A DNA stretch of 11,683 bases, taken from NCBI GenBank assembly GCA_002708885.1, contig PAPL01000022.1, forward strand, positions 1 to 11,683, in the 5' to 3' direction. The notes below the pieces were generated by a model. It saw only the letters and a program-made list of their open reading frames with translations, did no database searches and was not told where the DNA came from. How positions within the stretch are numbered: position 1 is the stretch's first letter; each line of letters opens with the position of its first letter. Shown piece after piece: positions 1 through 7,277 of this stretch. This DNA comes from Verrucomicrobiales bacterium. Lineage in GTDB: Bacteria; Verrucomicrobiota; Verrucomicrobiia; Verrucomicrobiales; DEV007. The position numbers and the translations under genes are program-made.

Positions 1-333
1 GGTGGAGCCAATCAGGCCGTAACCATGCAGGCCATGCGCCATAGTGATCCGAGGTTAACCGCCGTCACTTACAACGATGCCAGCCTGCTCCCCGTCTCAA
101 ATGCCATTCATGAACTGCCAAAGATTAAGGGTGAGGTGTCATGCTCACCTATAGGCTCACCTAATTTGTTCGCAGAGGGTCAAAACGTGGCGCAAGCTGA
201 CGCACGCAATTTGCGTAATAAAGATTTTAAGTCCCTTAATGATGAGGAGGAGAGGCGTGAATTGTCGCCATTAGACGCAGAGAGCAAAAACTCGGCAATG
301 GCTCCTGCGGTTGGATTCGAACCAACGACCTAG
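1..333 (+). CDS. Tyrosine recombinase (phage integrase family), C-terminal part only
   Basis: The reading frame is open from base 1, so the start and most of the catalytic domain lie left of the window; the ATG at 25 is internal. Bases 1-120 encode the end of the catalytic domain. A box with MRHSDPRLT supplies the second conserved His (residue 6 counted from base 25). The TYND motif that follows carries the likely nucleophilic Tyr (codon 70-72), as in the LGHSS...IYTH region of XerC/D-like enzymes. A linker-like tail without a recognisable fold follows. The last 11 codons (MAPAVGFEPTT) are the antisense of the tRNA-Asn 3' half, and the stop codon (331-333) lies inside that tRNA. The enzyme probably catalysed site-specific integration of an element at this tRNA. 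Family identity is confident; whether translation really continues into the tRNA antisense is an inference. GFEPTT-type tails are commonly seen where reading frames cross tRNA T-arms. Confidence 0.82.
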   Translation, partial: GGANQAVTMQAMRHSDPRLTAVTYNDASLLPVSNAIHELPKIKGEVSCSPIGSPNLFAEGQNVAQADARNLRNKDFKSLNDEEERRELSPLDAESKNSAMAPAVGFEPTT

Positions 334-382
334 TGGTTAACAGCCACCCGCTCTACCGCTGAGCTACGCAGGATTTGCCGAG
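291..382 (-). other. Leader/trailer inverted repeat flanking the tRNA, with a U-tract
   Basis: Eight bases immediately around the tRNA are perfect inverted copies: ctcggcaa at 291-298 and ttgccgag at 375-382. In the transcript the 5' leader (CTCGGCAA) and the 3' trailer (TTGCCGAG) could pair and stack on the acceptor stem. The trailer is followed by five U residues (complement of 286-290). This may form a pre-tRNA processing helix and, with the U-tract, a transcription stop. The pairing is seen directly; the function is inferred. Confidence 0.5.
299..373 (-). tRNA. tRNA-Asn (anticodon GUU), CCA encoded
   Basis: Read on the minus strand, a complete cloverleaf is visible. The acceptor stem TCCTGCG (367-373) pairs with CGCAGGA (303-309). 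A D-arm GCTC...GAGC follows, then an anticodon arm GGTGG-CTGTTAA-CCACT (one G-U pair) with anticodon GTT, and a T-arm GTTGG-TTCGAAT-CCAAC. The discriminator base is G (302) and the 3' CCA is encoded (299-301). GUU reads AAC/AAU, hence asparagine. The gene is divergent from the dehydrogenase gene at 490. The 3' end of the tRNA faces the recombinase remnant, the usual orientation when a tRNA 3' end serves as attachment site. Confidence 0.96.
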
Positions 383-387
383 CCGAG

Positions 388-416
388 AATATGCTTAGTG
401 GTTGGGATTGGTGCAA
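388..416 (-). promoter_or_regulatory. Candidate sigma70 promoter for tRNA-Asn
   Basis: On the minus strand, TTGCAC (411-416) is separated by 17 bases from CATATT (388-393), which has four of six consensus bases. A GC-rich discriminator (CTCGGCTCGG) follows. Such discriminators are usual at stringently controlled stable-RNA promoters. The predicted start near 381 would begin the transcript almost exactly at the leader half of the inverted repeat. The -35 match is modest, so this is a candidate only. Confidence 0.4.
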
Positions 417-489
417 GTGGATATTTTTAATCAAAGAAACAAATTTCAATATTGTGTGAGATCCAGATTCGGAGCACAATAAATAGGTA

Positions 490-3120
490 ATGATCCGCTA
501 TTTTTACCAATTAATCGCCATTTCCGTTCTCTCTTCAGTTTTAAGAGCTGAGCACAAAGTCGTTCCTCTCGAGCTTTTCGCAGCTCATGGGAACCTGGAG
601 GTCACCCTCTGGGCACAATCACCTATGCTCTACAACCCAACTAACATGGATGTAGATAGGGACGGAAGAATATGGGTAGCAGAAGGAGTAAACTATCGTA
701 GGCACGGAAATCGAAAGCCAGAAGGTGACCGGATAGTAGTAATTCAAGATACTAATGGTGATGGAAAGGCTGACAGCTCCCATGTATTCGTTCAGGAAAA
801 ATTTCTTACAGCACCACTCGGAGTCGCGGTCATTGACAACAAGATCGTTGTCTCTATGACGCCGGACCTAGTCATATACACTGACGTCAACAGGGACCTG
901 AAATTTGATCCGGAAGTAGATAAGCGGGAAGTTCTTCTTACAGGATTTAACAGCAAGCAACATGATCATTCTCTTCATTCAGTCACTGTTGGACCAGATG
1001 GAAAATGGTACTGGAACCATGGTAACTGCGGAGCCCAATTCACTGACAAGTCAGGTAAAACGTTTCGTGTTGGAAGCGCATATCAGATGCGCCAGATAGC
1101 AGGTAAAGAAAGTGATGATGGACACGTTTGGATCGGCGGAGCCGCTTACCGAATGAACCCGGATGGAACAAACGTAGAAGCCATTGGGCATAATTTCCGT
1201 AACAGTTACGAGCAGACCATCACTTCTTTCGGTGACGTCTTTCAAAATGACAATGATGATCCTCCAGCATCAAGGACCTCTTTTCTTCTTGAATATGGCA
1301 ACGCTGGATTCTGTTCTGCTGATGGCAAAAGGAGCTGGCAATCCGACAGACGCCCAGGCCAATCAACTCCAATCGCCGAATGGAGACAAGAAGATCCAGG
1401 AACAATGCCATCAGGTGATGTATATGGCGGCGGATCACCAACTGGAATTTGTTTCTATGAGGGAGGGGCTCTCGGTGAGGCTTATGCAGGTGGATTGTTA
1501 TTAAGCTGTGAGCCAGCCAGAAATGTGGTCTTCGGATATTTACCTGTACAGGATGGTGCAGGGTTTAAGCTTGAAAGGTTCAACTTTTTAACAACTAATG
1601 CTGCTGAGGAATTCGCTGGGACTGATTTTAAAGGAGGCAGAACCAATAATGAGGCAAAGACACTGTTCCGCCCATCTGACGTTGCCGTTGGAACAGACGG
1701 AGCCATTTATGTTGCAGACTGGTATGATCCAAGAGTCGGCGGACATGCTGATCATGACAACACTCTTTCTGGAGCAATTTACCGCGTCGCACCCAAAGGT
1801 TTCAAACCCACCACACCAAAGATAGACCTCAATTCAACCGAAGGGCAAATTCTTGCCATTAAAAGCAATGCATTAAATGTCCGAAACCTTGGATTCACTG
1901 CTCTCAAAAAGCAAAAAGATAAAGCCATTAATGCCGTTAAAGAACTGCTAAAAGATCCGAATCCTTATGTCGCCGCTCGTGCAACTTTCCTGCTTCCCCA
2001 CTTAGGTGATGCGGGAATCGCGGCAACAAAAGAAATTCTTAATGGAGACAATGCCCGTCTACGACTCGCCGCGGTCCGTTCATTGCGCAGATCAGAAAAT
2101 GATATTTTGCCTTTGGCAAAACAAATTTCACAGGACTCCGATCCTGCAGTTCGAAGAGAGCTCGCCACATCACTGCGTAATGTTTCCTTCGACAAAGCAG
2201 GAGATCACATAGTAGAACTGGCAAAGGGTTACGACGGCAAGGACAGAACGTACTTAGATGCTCTTGGAATTGCCGCTACCGGAAAAGAAACAGAAAGTTA
2301 TAATGCAATAGGAAGAGTAATAGGAAGCAACGAACCAGGAGAATGGAGTAAGGAATTTGCTGACATTGTTTGGAGACTTCATCCTGAAAAGTCAGCCCTC
2401 ATGCTAGCAGGAAGAGCCATGGCATCAGGAGTCCCTGAGGATCAAAAGAAAGCCGCAGTCGTCGCCTTAGCTTTTATTAAATCGAAACGAGGAGCTGATT
2501 CCATGCTCGCAGTTGCTGAAAGAGCCACAGGACGAGCCAAAGCCGAAGCGCTCTGGTGGTTACTTCATAACCGCAACCATCGATGGAAAGAGCATGACAT
2601 CGTAGGGTCACTCAAATCACGAAGCATCTATAATCCATCCAACGTAAAACTACTGCCCGCAGTCTTGCCACCACCAGTCAAACGGGACTATGCGCCAATG
2701 GATAAAATACTAGCCATGAAAGGAGATCCGGCCCGCGGCAAGACCTTAGCTGCCAGATGCTATATGTGCCATCACATCGATGGAACCGGCGTGGAATACG
2801 GGCCCACTCTGACCGATTATGGAAAAACACAAACTGCCGAAGTAATCATTCAGTCCATCATTAATCCTTCAGCTGATATTGCGAGTGGATATGATAGTTA
2901 CCAAATCGAAACTAAGGACGGAATTAAAATTCAGGGAAGGTTATTATCTGCCGGTGATCCTCTCGTCATTCAGTCAATGGGGGGGATCACTCAAACGATT
3001 CCGAAAGGAAGAGTCAAGAGTCAGGGCAAAATGGCAGACTCATTAATGATGTCGGCAGCTCAGCAGGACCTCTCTGAGCAGGACATTGCTGACATTACGG
3101 CGTATCTCAAATCATTATAA
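490..3120 (+). CDS. Exported membrane-bound-dehydrogenase-type propeller with HEAT repeats and C-terminal cytochrome c domain
   Basis: An 876-residue protein. It begins with a signal peptide (residues 1-20, hydrophobic core, probable cleavage at LRA/E). Residues about 25-435 form a propeller domain like the PVC 'putative membrane-bound dehydrogenase' family (TIGR02604 type). This domain has Asp-rich, calcium-loop-like stretches at 54-58, 87-95 (DTNGDGKAD) and 132-140, and the late motif DVAVGTDGAIYVADWYDP. Residues about 450-710 are alpha-helical HEAT-like repeats. Residues 745-876 are a Pirellula/Verrucomicrobium-type haem domain (TIGR02603 type) with the covalent haem site C757-Y-M-C760-H761. 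In this family the propeller is thought to oxidise a substrate, often presumed a sugar, and pass electrons to the haem; the substrate is not known. It should act in the periplasm. The upstream SD is weak (GGAG, 15 bases before the ATG). The DUF1080 gene follows after 12 bases, suggesting one transcript. Confidence 0.9.
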   Translation: MIRYFYQLIAISVLSSVLRAEHKVVPLELFAAHGNLEVTLWAQSPMLYNPTNMDVDRDGRIWVAEGVNYRRHGNRKPEGDRIVVIQDTNGDGKADSSHVFVQEKFLTAPLGVAVIDNKIVVSMTPDLVIYTDVNRDLKFDPEVDKREVLLTGFNSKQHDHSLHSVTVGPDGKWYWNHGNCGAQFTDKSGKTFRVGSAYQMRQIAGKESDDGHVWIGGAAYRMNPDGTNVEAIGHNFRNSYEQTITSFGDVFQNDNDDPPASRTSFLLEYGNAGFCSADGKRSWQSDRRPGQSTPIAEWRQEDPGTMPSGDVYGGGSPTGICFYEGGALGEAYAGGLLLSCEPARNVVFGYLPVQDGAGFKLERFNFLTTNAAEEFAGTDFKGGRTNNEAKTLFRPSDVAVGTDGAIYVADWYDPRVGGHADHDNTLSGAIYRVAPKGFKPTTPKIDLNSTEGQILAIKSNALNVRNLGFTALKKQKDKAINAVKELLKDPNPYVAARATFLLPHLGDAGIAATKEILNGDNARLRLAAVRSLRRSENDILPLAKQISQDSDPAVRRELATSLRNVSFDKAGDHIVELAKGYDGKDRTYLDALGIAATGKETESYNAIGRVIGSNEPGEWSKEFADIVWRLHPEKSALMLAGRAMASGVPEDQKKAAVVALAFIKSKRGADSMLAVAERATGRAKAEALWWLLHNRNHRWKEHDIVGSLKSRSIYNPSNVKLLPAVLPPPVKRDYAPMDKILAMKGDPARGKTLAARCYMCHHIDGTGVEYGPTLTDYGKTQTAEVIIQSIINPSADIASGYDSYQIETKDGIKIQGRLLSAGDPLVIQSMGGITQTIPKGRVKSQGKMADSLMMSAAQQDLSEQDIADITAYLKSL

Positions 3121-3132
3121 AAAAAAGAAACC

Positions 3133-4086
3133 ATGAAAAATCTTCTATTTCTAAAATTAGCACTTTTATCATTTATCACGTCCGAGGCGGCCCCTGATAA
3201 GAAAGGCGCTTACTCATCACCAGAAGATGCTTCCAAGGATCCTGATTTCTCAATTCAGGGCGAGTACAAAGGATCTTACACAAAGAGCAATGGCAATGAG
3301 GCTAAGGTTGGAATTCAGGTCATTGCACTTGGCAATGGAATGTTCAGGGCCGTAGGATTCGAAGGCGGTTTACCGGGAGATGGCTGGGACCTTGGCGAAA
3401 GAGCCAAGTCCGAAGCAAAAAAGAACGATGACGGGACAGTGACTTTTAAAAAGGATGACGGAGTCGCAACAGCCACAATCAAGGAAGGTAAATTTTACAT
3501 TAAAGGCGGTGACGGTAAAGTTCTTGGAGCTCTGGACAGGGTCGAGCGAAAAAGCCCAACACTGGGACTAAAAGCGCCTGATAACGCTATTAAACTTTTT
3601 GATGGATCCTCCCTCGAGCACTGGAAATCAGGTGCCCGAAAGACCGATGACGGCCTATTAATGGAGGGAGTAAACTCCGCACGCAATGACTTTAAAAATT
3701 TCACTTTGCACATTGAATTCCGACTCCCTTACATGCCGAAGGCAAGGGGTCAGGGCCGCGGGAATAGCGGAATGTATTTGCTTGGAACCGAAACACAAAT
3801 GCTTGACTCTTTCGGACTCTCAGGAGAACCAAACGAATGTGGAGGAATCTATAAGTGGAAAAGACCAGACATTAACATGTGTTATCCCCCACTCAGCTGG
3901 CAAACATATGATGTTGAGTTCCAGGCAGCCACTACTGATAAACCACCGGTAATGACCGTGAAACATAATGGCATAATCATTCACGATAAGGTACAACTCA
4001 GAAAGAGGACCCGTCAGGGAAATATTCACCTTCAGAATCACAGTAACCCGGTCCGTTACCGAAACATCTGGATCGTAGAAAATTAA
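3133..4086 (+). CDS. Exported DUF1080 (3-keto-disaccharide hydrolase family) protein with an extra N-terminal domain
   Basis: A 317-residue protein. A signal peptide spans residues 1 to about 20 (cleavage near SEAA/PDK). Residues about 38-138 form a beta-rich, Gly/Lys-rich module of unknown function. Residues about 150-317 are a DUF1080/PF06439 concanavalin-like domain. Its signatures are IKLFDGSSLEHW (153-164), GNSGMYLLG (210-218), CGGIYKWKRP (236-245), SWQTYDVEF (255-263), the strand VKHNGIIIHD (276-285) and the terminal IHLQNHSNPVRYRNIWI. Members of this family include hydrolases of 3-keto-disaccharides, and others are uncharacterised. It starts 12 bases after the dehydrogenase gene, behind an A-rich spacer without SD, and is probably translated from the same mRNA. 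Its stop codon overlaps the stop of the convergent transglutaminase gene. Family assignment is confident; the substrate is inferred only from the name-giving activity. Confidence 0.88.
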   Translation: MKNLLFLKLALLSFITSEAAPDKKGAYSSPEDASKDPDFSIQGEYKGSYTKSNGNEAKVGIQVIALGNGMFRAVGFEGGLPGDGWDLGERAKSEAKKNDDGTVTFKKDDGVATATIKEGKFYIKGGDGKVLGALDRVERKSPTLGLKAPDNAIKLFDGSSLEHWKSGARKTDDGLLMEGVNSARNDFKNFTLHIEFRLPYMPKARGQGRGNSGMYLLGTETQMLDSFGLSGEPNECGGIYKWKRPDINMCYPPLSWQTYDVEFQAATTDKPPVMTVKHNGIIIHDKVQLRKRTRQGNIHLQNHSNPVRYRNIWIVEN

Positions 4087-5984
4087 AGAGACACTCCTTT
4101 ACCTTTGCGGAGACGGCGGAACGATTTCTTCAACACAGATTCCGTTGCTCGGTCAGGCGCAGACCCAGCATATCGTACCCCATAATGATAATCAGCTAAG
4201 AGATCATACACTTCAGATCCAGATTCTTTGACCTTTCGGACCTCTTGAATCGCCTCTTTGACAGTAACCCCTTTCGCCTTGGGATGACCAAGTTCCAGGC
4301 ACATCCTCAAAAATTCCAATAAATAAGGAGGAGCGTCCCGGTCCAGATAAAGGTCTTCCTGTGACGGCGCCTTTTGCTCACTTTGTTTTGTTTTACTAAT
4401 GAATTTCTGAATAAAAACCTTCAGGGAAAAGAGCGCAAATAAGCATAACAAACCAGCGAGCCATATCATTTGCGTCCTCTTATCCTGTTCAGGATCTTTA
4501 ACAATCTGAGCCTCATTCTCATTGTCATGAGCTCCCTCGTAAAATGAAAGTTCCGGAGCTTTGACTCCATCAACACTTGATTGGGCAGGTGGACGTACTG
4601 CACCAGAACCAACTGGAGTCGCATCAAAGACCACCCATCCCTGCCCCTCCACTAATACCTCGGCCCAAGAATGGGCATCAGAAGCCCCATAAGAAACAAC
4701 ACCCTCATTAGGGAAAGCTCGACCACCAGAAAAACCATAAGCTGTTCTTGCTGGATATCCAGCTTCACGAGCAAGAAGAGCAGCCGCTGAAGCAAAATAA
4801 TCGCACCACCCGGCACGCTCTAGAAAAAGAAAATTTTCCATAGCTGATAAACTGTTCAGATTCTTGACCTCTGTACTGTATTCAAATTCAGACCTTAAAT
4901 ATTTTTGAATAGAATCAAGCTTTCCGGGCCCATTAATTGCCCCTTCAGTAATTTCAGAAAAGAGAGATTTGATCTTGCGGCCCAAATTACCTCTCGCCGG
5001 AGAAAGAAGCTCAGGACTAAGATTCTGAAAATTTCCAGGACTTCCCTTGACCTCTGACCAGACAAGGGGCCGGGACTCAACCTCATAGCGTACTGCCCCT
5101 CTAAGTTCAGCCTGATATGAATTGGACTCTGAACCAATAATAAATTTTAATTTATAGGCCAATGGATTCTGAATGGCAGGCAATCCTGCCCCTCCAGATA
5201 CAGGCAGATAAATCTCATGCAAGATCCCATTCCCTTCAGTCATCCTGACCCAATTATCCTTAACCCCATCCATTTCATCAGAGCGCCATTCCTGCTCAGT
5301 GTTCACAGACTCCCAGGCATCCCCGACATATTGGTCTAATACCGCATTCCGCACATAATTTTGGCGAGCAATGAATTGATTAAATTCCCGATCATCAGGA
5401 ATCCTAAGATGCATCACCTCCGCATCACCTAAATTAATGCTTCCCTCCTTAGGTAATTCTCTACGATTATCAAAATCAACTCCTGTAACATTATTTTGTT
5501 GTGAACTTTCATTACCCGATTGAGTCGTATTTCTTATCCTCTCCGTAATCTCGCTGAACGATGGTAGGGTATTTTTGACTGACTGCCCAAGATCAACAAA
5601 CTGGGTTCCAACAAATGGCAATGGCCGCACAAAAAAGAACGCAATCAACACAGATAGCAAAACGGAAAAACCAAACAGTAAGGACCAGGAAGTATCATTT
5701 CTTTTATGTGCTAAGACAGACCTTAACCGATCGGTTTTCCATTCAAATGCCCAGACCATAATGGCAATGCTCAGAACCATTGCACCAAGCACTATCCAAA
5801 AACTCAGCAATGCGGTTCCCCCGTTCAAGGTAAATAATAATAAAGCCACGAACAGCGCTACATAAAAACCCAGAGAAGTAATCACATTACGGCTCCAGTT
5901 CCCCCGAATTGAAAAAAACCGGGTCATTAACAATAAGAGCCCAAGCAAAAAAACAAAAACACCAATCTTTAATACACTATCCAT
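4083..5984 (-). CDS. Membrane-anchored transglutaminase-like protein (TgpA type)
   Basis: A 633-residue protein. Hydrophobic segments at about 3-20, 34-52, 55-80 and 101-119 form an N-terminal membrane domain. A long extracytoplasmic region (about 125-505) follows, then one more membrane segment (about 507-526) and a cytoplasmic tail with a DUF4129-like piece (about 550-620). The transglutaminase-like catalytic triad is intact: Cys394 in AGWCDYFASA, His438 in DAHSWAEV and Asp454 in VVFDATPVG. TgpA-type proteins place this papain-like domain in the periplasm and are thought to act on cell-envelope proteins; their substrates are mostly unknown. The membrane domain is shorter than the DUF3488 part of Pseudomonas TgpA, and the Asn/Ser/Gln-rich stretch at 150-166 looks like a linker. 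The gene lies 7 bases downstream of the DUF58 gene, so the two are clearly co-transcribed. No SD is visible at the ATG. Confidence 0.9.
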   Translation of the reverse strand: MDSVLKIGVFVFLLGLLLLMTRFFSIRGNWSRNVITSLGFYVALFVALLLFTLNGGTALLSFWIVLGAMVLSIAIMVWAFEWKTDRLRSVLAHKRNDTSWSLLFGFSVLLSVLIAFFFVRPLPFVGTQFVDLGQSVKNTLPSFSEITERIRNTTQSGNESSQQNNVTGVDFDNRRELPKEGSINLGDAEVMHLRIPDDREFNQFIARQNYVRNAVLDQYVGDAWESVNTEQEWRSDEMDGVKDNWVRMTEGNGILHEIYLPVSGGAGLPAIQNPLAYKLKFIIGSESNSYQAELRGAVRYEVESRPLVWSEVKGSPGNFQNLSPELLSPARGNLGRKIKSLFSEITEGAINGPGKLDSIQKYLRSEFEYSTEVKNLNSLSAMENFLFLERAGWCDYFASAAALLAREAGYPARTAYGFSGGRAFPNEGVVSYGASDAHSWAEVLVEGQGWVVFDATPVGSGAVRPPAQSSVDGVKAPELSFYEGAHDNENEAQIVKDPEQDKRTQMIWLAGLLCLFALFSLKVFIQKFISKTKQSEQKAPSQEDLYLDRDAPPYLLEFLRMCLELGHPKAKGVTVKEAIQEVRKVKESGSEVYDLLADYHYGVRYAGSAPDRATESVLKKSFRRLRKGKGVSL

Positions 5985-5991
5985 AAACGCA

Positions 5992-7134
5992 TTAAGCCAC
6001 TCTTTGGAAATCTTTGAGTTTAGGTTTCTTTGACTTTAGCACATCATTATCAACGCAATTAATTATTCTCGGCAATTGAGGCAATTTATCGGCCCATGTA
6101 TCAACTGACGCCTCACTAATGACAAAGACCGGGTGAGTGCCCGGCAAAGACATTAACACCTCAGAAACAACTTCGAGTTCAGAATCAGGACTGTGCCGGG
6201 CCTCAGCTAAACAGCTCAGGACCTCGAAAATAAAAAGAGGGTTCTTAATTTCCATCATTTTCCATTCAGTGAAAGGGCCGCAAATTTCAAAAGGTATTCC
6301 CTGGTCACGGCACATCAATATTAGCCCAGTGACCAGACTAATTGCATGCTCAAAGACTTCCGGCCAGATAAGTTTTCCGGTAGGAGAATAGGAATGAAAT
6401 ACCAAAGAATACTTCTGTGGCATTGAATAATCATAATCGCGAACATAGAGCCTGCCGGTCCGTGCATAAGCAGGCCAAATAACCTGATTGATTTTATCCC
6501 CTTTTTGGAATTCTCTGGATCCGCAGATTTCCCCATCATTATTATACATGAAAGACATTAAAGAATTTCCCTCACCTCCACTAGCCACCGTAGATTTAAC
6601 AGCAGCCGTGAGCATTGGCCTAGGATAAACCTTTAGCAATTCAGTCCCGCGGCGACGCTTAACAACATTAAATAGACCGAGAGGATAATCCGACTCGATC
6701 CGATACCCTTTGCCCCTCACGGTTCCTCTACCCACTACTCTAGTCTGGAAATCCTCAGCCAGACTCTGCCGGGCCCTAATAAAATCACATGCAAGACCCT
6801 TCTCAGAAAACGGCAAATAATGATCATAGACCATTATATTGCGTGAGTTCATTAGCTGTTTTTTATTTGTTATTTCCAGCTCGAAATTAAAATCTTGTCC
6901 CGAAAAAACAGCTCTAGGAATTCTCCTTAATACCCTTATTTTTTTGACGTTTTGCTTCGCTAAATAATAAGCAAAAAATAAAACAATCACCGCAAAAACA
7001 CCTAACTGAATAATCAAAGACTCGCCAATCATTGAGCCTATGACAATCATAACAAAAGACATCCCGACTAATCCCTTGCCACGAGGCGTCATTTTTGGAC
7101 TTTCTTTACTTTTTTTAATCACAGCTAATTGCAT
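5992..7134 (-). CDS. DUF58 domain membrane protein
   Basis: A 380-residue protein with two adjacent membrane helices (about 21-38 and 40-58), followed by a mostly soluble region. The DUF58 signature lies at 206-233: SREFQKGDKINQVIWPAYAR, then TGRLYVRDY, matching the family pattern REY.pGD..r.I.W...ARtg.L.vre. The C-terminal half resembles the vWA-like fold usual in DUF58 proteins, though a MIDAS motif is not obvious to me. DUF58 proteins typically form operons with a MoxR AAA+ ATPase and a transglutaminase/TgpA protein and are thought to help assemble or chaperone envelope complexes. The transglutaminase gene follows after 7 bases; the MoxR gene is absent from this window. The ATG at 7134 was chosen as the first start. 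An in-frame ATG at 7092 is an alternative, and neither has an SD. Confidence 0.88.
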   Translation of the reverse strand: MQLAVIKKSKESPKMTPRGKGLVGMSFVMIVIGSMIGESLIIQLGVFAVIVLFFAYYLAKQNVKKIRVLRRIPRAVFSGQDFNFELEITNKKQLMNSRNIMVYDHYLPFSEKGLACDFIRARQSLAEDFQTRVVGRGTVRGKGYRIESDYPLGLFNVVKRRRGTELLKVYPRPMLTAAVKSTVASGGEGNSLMSFMYNNDGEICGSREFQKGDKINQVIWPAYARTGRLYVRDYDYSMPQKYSLVFHSYSPTGKLIWPEVFEHAISLVTGLILMCRDQGIPFEICGPFTEWKMMEIKNPLFIFEVLSCLAEARHSPDSELEVVSEVLMSLPGTHPVFVISEASVDTWADKLPQLPRIINCVDNDVLKSKKPKLKDFQRVA

Positions 7135-7277
7135 GTAAAAGATTGAACGATTTCTGATAATGCATCCAGATCCAAGATGTACTAAATTTCGTTCATTTAG
7201 TCAGGCGTGTCGAATCACTTATAAATAAAATTTCATAAAAATTCTCCAGCGTCTATATACAAGCTAATAAATTCATC
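7135..7277. promoter_or_regulatory. Divergent intergenic region between the DUF58 operon and the epimerase gene
   Basis: These 143 bases must hold promoters for both flanking genes. For the + strand, TTCATA (7232-7237), a 16-base spacer and TATATA (7254-7259) form a weak sigma70-like candidate. It would start transcription about 10 bases before the TTG, leaving almost no leader. I could not pick a convincing promoter for the - strand. A 7-base inverted repeat, tgaacga (7144-7150) and tcgttca (7189-7195), spans the DUF58-proximal half and could be an operator or chance. The region is A/T-rich. Confidence 0.3.

Noticed and set aside
25..27. ATG as the start of a ~100-residue protein
   Set aside because: It lies inside the recombinase catalytic domain, and the conserved sequence begins before it (from base 1).
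402..430. Possible + strand promoter (TTGGGA with a T-rich -10) for the dehydrogenase gene
   Set aside because: The spacing and -10 match are poor, and the same bases fit the tRNA promoter better on the other strand. I could not settle on a site.
1184..1504. 106-codon open frame inside the dehydrogenase gene
   Set aside because: It is out of frame within a well-conserved coding region, and its translation shows no recognisable domain. It is a shadow.
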